NCBI GenBank assembly: GCA_012838955.1
Contig: DUOH01000027.1
Coordinates: forward strand, 1 to 64,000
DNA length: 64,000 nt
Reading direction: 5' to 3'
Source: Bacillota bacterium
GTDB taxonomy: Bacteria; Bacillota; UBA4882; UBA10575
The translations under genes and the position numbers were made by a program. The notes below the pieces were generated by a model, which had not been told where the DNA came from, did no database searches, and saw only the letters and a list, made by a program, of their open reading frames with translations. Position 1 is the stretch's first letter, and every line of letters begins with the position of its first letter. Below, one piece after another: positions 61,741 through 64,000 of this stretch.

Positions 61741-61769
61741 TTGACATCTTTACCATTAAACTGTATACT
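61741..61769 (+). promoter_or_regulatory. canonical sigma-A promoter of the barrel gene
   Basis: TTGACA (61741-61746), 17-bp spacer, TATACT (61764-61769). This is the best promoter in the window. It drives the porin-like gene at 62162 from about 390 bp upstream. Confidence 0.85.
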
Positions 61770-62161
61770 ATTTTTAGTTAAATGTCATTAAATGTTTAAA
61801 TATATATTTAATGAATACATAAGCTCTTGTTTTACCTTAATATTTTCTTTTATGAGTGGAATTCTTTTTGTACTCAATCTTTCCTTCCTTATTATATAAA
61901 TATAAAACATTATAAAAGCCTCACAAAACAATCACTCTTTTCTCATATAGCTTTACGGCTTCGCTGTTCCGCCCTATAGGGTTTTCTCATAATATTGTTG
62001 CTATATATCTAGCAACAATCTAGCGAGGGCAGACAGAGAAGGGAGGTGGAATTAACAGCATAAACTTTATAATTTTGGATCACAAATGACGAAACTTGAC
62101 CAGTCTTTTGGTGGTCCAAAAAAAATGACCAATTTTTTAAAACATAAGGAGGCTTTTAGTC
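61770..62161 (+). promoter_or_regulatory. long leader of the barrel gene with 10-bp hairpin
   Basis: This AT-rich 390-nt leader holds ATTGTTGCTA (61994-62003) paired with TAGCAACAAT (62010-62019) over a 6-nt loop, a perfect 10-bp stem. A GGGAGGTGG at 62041-62049 is not followed by a usable start codon with a long frame. The true ribosome site AAGGAGG is at 62148-62154. The gap before it (61362-61740) is AT-rich and holds no gene. No riboswitch class is recognised. Confidence 0.5.
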
Positions 62162-63205
62162 TTGAAGAAACTTTCTGTTATTATGCTAGCTTTGGCTATG
62201 ACTCTATCCATGGCCGTTGTCGCTTCTGCGGCCGAGTTTTCTCCGTATATCGGCGGAGAGTTCCAGTTGACCTACTGGGGTGCAAAGGAGGATAAAGATG
62301 CTCCTCTTTTTACCCAACGGAAAGAAGGAGACGGAGACTGGGCGAGATACAAAGTAATGCTCACCGGAACCGTGGAAGACGAAGAGACCGGCACCTGGGC
62401 GAAGATCGGCGCCAAACTCACAACTTGGAACCATGTTGTTGACGATAAAGGTGTTGTGGCGCATAGGATTTACGAGGCCGGAATTAAAGGAATCGGCGGT
62501 ATTCTTGATATCTGGTACACCAATGACGAGAACAACAACTTTAAACGTGGCCAGATTCCCATCTGGACCGTTGGTGGAGCTAAATTCGGTGGCGACCCGA
62601 TGATGGGCGCTTGGATCGGCGGAATCAACCCGGCGCCTGGGGACATCTTAGGGTTTGACTTCAACTTTGATAACGCTGCTTTGAATTTGGGATACAGATT
62701 AAACAAAGGCAGCAAAGATGCTGACAATGAAATCCGTGCCGCTGGTACCTACAATTTCGACGCAGGTAGCGCTCACTTCTCTTTCGGGAACAGCGAAGGC
62801 GGCGATACCATCGTCGTAGTTGGCGGTAATTATGGACTCGGTTTTGGAACAATTGAAGCTGACGTCGTCCAAGTTAGCCCGGACAAAGGCGACAGCTCCA
62901 TGGCGCTCCAAGTAGCTGCCAGCATTGATGATTTTGGTCTCAAAGGAACCCTTGTCTATGATGATAAAATCTACTTCAACAGCGAGGGCGGATATGGTGT
63001 AGCTCTTGAGTACACCGGATTTGGCGATTTCGTACTCGGCGCCAAAATGTTGACCGCTAGCGAGAAAGTTGATGAAGGCAATAATGTTACTGACTTTTAT
63101 GTCGGCTACAACTATGGTGTCTTCGAAACTCGCTTAGGTTCCTATAAACAAGGTAAAGACGGCGACAGCGTCTTCTACGCCGCTGCTCACGTTGGTATGT
63201 GGTAA
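62162..63205 (+). CDS. secreted beta-barrel, porin-like outer-membrane protein
   Basis: The 347-aa protein starts at TTG with AAGGAGG nine bases upstream. A signal peptide (residues 1-24, hydrophobic core VIMLALAMTLSMAVVASA, cut after ASAA) precedes a beta-rich body. This has many short strands with alternate hydrophobic residues: FQLTYWGAK, AALNLGYRLN, GSAHFSFGN, GFGDFVLGAK, YVGYNYGVFETRLGSY. Gly, Asp and Asn loops join them. It ends in a tryptophan (HVGMW), the aromatic terminal residue expected for outer-membrane barrels. No lipobox is seen. It probably forms a porin, or a beta-rich surface protein. The promoter and leader predict high expression. Confidence 0.75.
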   Translation: MKKLSVIMLALAMTLSMAVVASAAEFSPYIGGEFQLTYWGAKEDKDAPLFTQRKEGDGDWARYKVMLTGTVEDEETGTWAKIGAKLTTWNHVVDDKGVVAHRIYEAGIKGIGGILDIWYTNDENNNFKRGQIPIWTVGGAKFGGDPMMGAWIGGINPAPGDILGFDFNFDNAALNLGYRLNKGSKDADNEIRAAGTYNFDAGSAHFSFGNSEGGDTIVVVGGNYGLGFGTIEADVVQVSPDKGDSSMALQVAASIDDFGLKGTLVYDDKIYFNSEGGYGVALEYTGFGDFVLGAKMLTASEKVDEGNNVTDFYVGYNYGVFETRLGSYKQGKDGDSVFYAAAHVGMW

Positions 63206-63208
63206 GAT

Positions 63209-63260
63209 TTCCTAAGTATCTTAGGAAGCATGAAGACTCCCCTGTTGGGGAGTCTTTCTT
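63209..63260 (+). terminator. double hairpin after the porin-like gene
   Basis: TTCCTAAG-TAT-CTTAGGAA (63209-63227) is followed by AGACTCCCC (63234-63242), TGTT, GGGGAGTCT (63247-63255) and TTCTTTG. The second stem is an intrinsic terminator; the first may protect the mRNA. The rest of 63261-63449 holds no gene. Confidence 0.8.
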
Positions 63261-63449
63261 TGTCTATTTACCCGAACCTTTGAACTACGCTTATTATGAC
63301 CGTACCGTAGATAAATCTTCTTTTGTTTTTAATTACCCTTTTCTCATCGTTCATACATTGTCTGTTTATCATCACTCCAAACAGACACTACCTCTCGCCT
63401 AACTCTACTCAGGAATCAATCCTTAAAAAGTGTACATCGCCCCCGGATC

Positions 63450-64000
63450 CTACCTGGCAAAGACATGACTGCCAATCTGCCTGGTGACCGGGCGGGACCA
63501 GATCCACTTGGAAGTGGTCTTCGCCGGGTTATAAAAGTACAAAGCGCCGTGGGTCGGATCCCAGCCGGATAAGGCCAGACGTGCTGCTCTGTACGCCTGG
63601 GCATTGGGGTCCATCCAGATCTGGCCGTCGCGAACCGTGCAAAATTCGCCCTTTTTAAAGATGATCCCCCATAAATTATTCGGAAACCTGGGGCTTTCCA
63701 GCCTATTCAGCAGTACCGCGCCTACAGCCACTTGTCCTTCCAGCGGTTCTCCTCTGGCCTCCGCATAAATGACTCGGGCCAAGAGGTTGAGGTTGGCGTT
63801 CTGAGTACTACTGTATGTGTCAGTCTTTCTTCCCCTATGCGCACCATGCATATCCTCAATGCTCGTGTGGGTATCAGTCTGCGTGTCTCCTACCGTCTTT
63901 CTTTCCACTCTCACCGGTTCCACTCCATTTGAAGTGCTAGTCTTCTCTTGATCCGTTTCTCTTCCGGTAGTGGCTCGTGTATCGTTGTACTTCTTAACCG
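63450..64000 (-). CDS. SleB-type cell-wall hydrolase, N-terminal part beyond window
   Basis: This frame stays open to the window edge, so the gene is partial. The visible C-terminal part is a Hydrolase_2 (SleB/CwlJ) domain: LLARVIYAEARGEPLEGQVAVGAVLLNRL with the catalytic glutamate, then NLWGIIFKKGEFCTVRDGQIW and DPTHGALYFYNPAKTTSKWIWSR. These enzymes cut spore cortex peptidoglycan as lytic transglycosylases. Upstream lies a Thr/Ser-rich, charged linker (encoded from about 63770 to 64000). A GTG at 63923 is an internal possibility with no ribosome site. An N-terminal signal or peptidoglycan-binding domain is probably outside. Confidence 0.82.
   Translation of the reverse strand, partial: VKKYNDTRATTGRETDQEKTSTSNGVEPVRVERKTVGDTQTDTHTSIEDMHGAHRGRKTDTYSSTQNANLNLLARVIYAEARGEPLEGQVAVGAVLLNRLESPRFPNNLWGIIFKKGEFCTVRDGQIWMDPNAQAYRAARLALSGWDPTHGALYFYNPAKTTSKWIWSRPVTRQIGSHVFAR

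Overview
The window looks like a chromosomal segment of an endospore-forming member of the Bacillota that probably has an outer membrane. Firmicute markers are YlzJ-TepA next to FtsK/SpoIIIE, LonB, a CwlD-like amidase fused to GerMN, a SleB-type hydrolase, HutP, a CgeB-like protein and dnaG-rpoD synteny. Two proteins with signal peptides (4269-5414 and 62162-63205) are built of alternating, aromatic-rich strands and end in aromatic residues, as outer-membrane beta-barrels do. Spore genes plus barrels fit a diderm Firmicute; Limnochordia is my best guess, inferred from gene content and not from any search.

Layout. 1-7.0 kb (minus strand): a four-BON-domain protein, CobO, the AmmeMemoRadiSam pair, a barrel-like protein and the amidase-GerMN fusion. 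7.1-10.9 kb (plus): SpeH and a split NHEJ set (Ku, ligase, polymerase). 10.9-23.4 kb (minus): a rhomboid-like protein without the catalytic serine, a small zinc-finger protein, Nif3, two tRNAs, RpoD, DnaG, RodZ, FtsK, a Na/Pi symporter, YlzJ and TepA. 23.7-39.1 kb: a large sugar-transfer region with a nucleotidyltransferase, many glycosyltransferases of several folds (including three GT-D-like paralogs and a tandem pair of putative rhamnosyltransferases), a methyltransferase, a UDP-sugar dehydrogenase and an epimerase. No flippase, polymerase or exporter is seen there. 39.4-47.0 kb: a chorismate mutase-DAHP synthase fusion, five tRNAs in two clusters, a GT4, a large phosphatase-like membrane protein and an arginine/lysine-type decarboxylase. 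47.1-54.7 kb (minus): an aromatic amino acid operon, hutP-aroH-phosphatase-hisC-aroF-tyrA-aroA-PHP, behind a structured leader. 54.9-61.4 kb (minus): a patatin, LonB, ClpX, ClpP, trigger factor and a tRNA-Leu. 61.4-64 kb: the second barrel protein with a canonical promoter and long leader, and a cell-wall hydrolase whose 5' end runs off the window.

How the parts fit. SpeH and the decarboxylase could together supply polyamines. The two DAHP synthases feed the shikimate route; one carries its own chorismate mutase, the other sits with TyrA and AroA under a leader that looks built for transcription attenuation, with a HutP-family RNA-binding protein as first gene. The sugar region likely makes a surface glycan (spore surface, S-layer or outer membrane). 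Tig-ClpP-ClpX-LonB form a protein quality-control block. No insertion sequence, prophage, CRISPR array or rRNA was seen. The least explained items are the GT-D/rhamnosyltransferase region, the HutP-headed leader and the barrel proteins.
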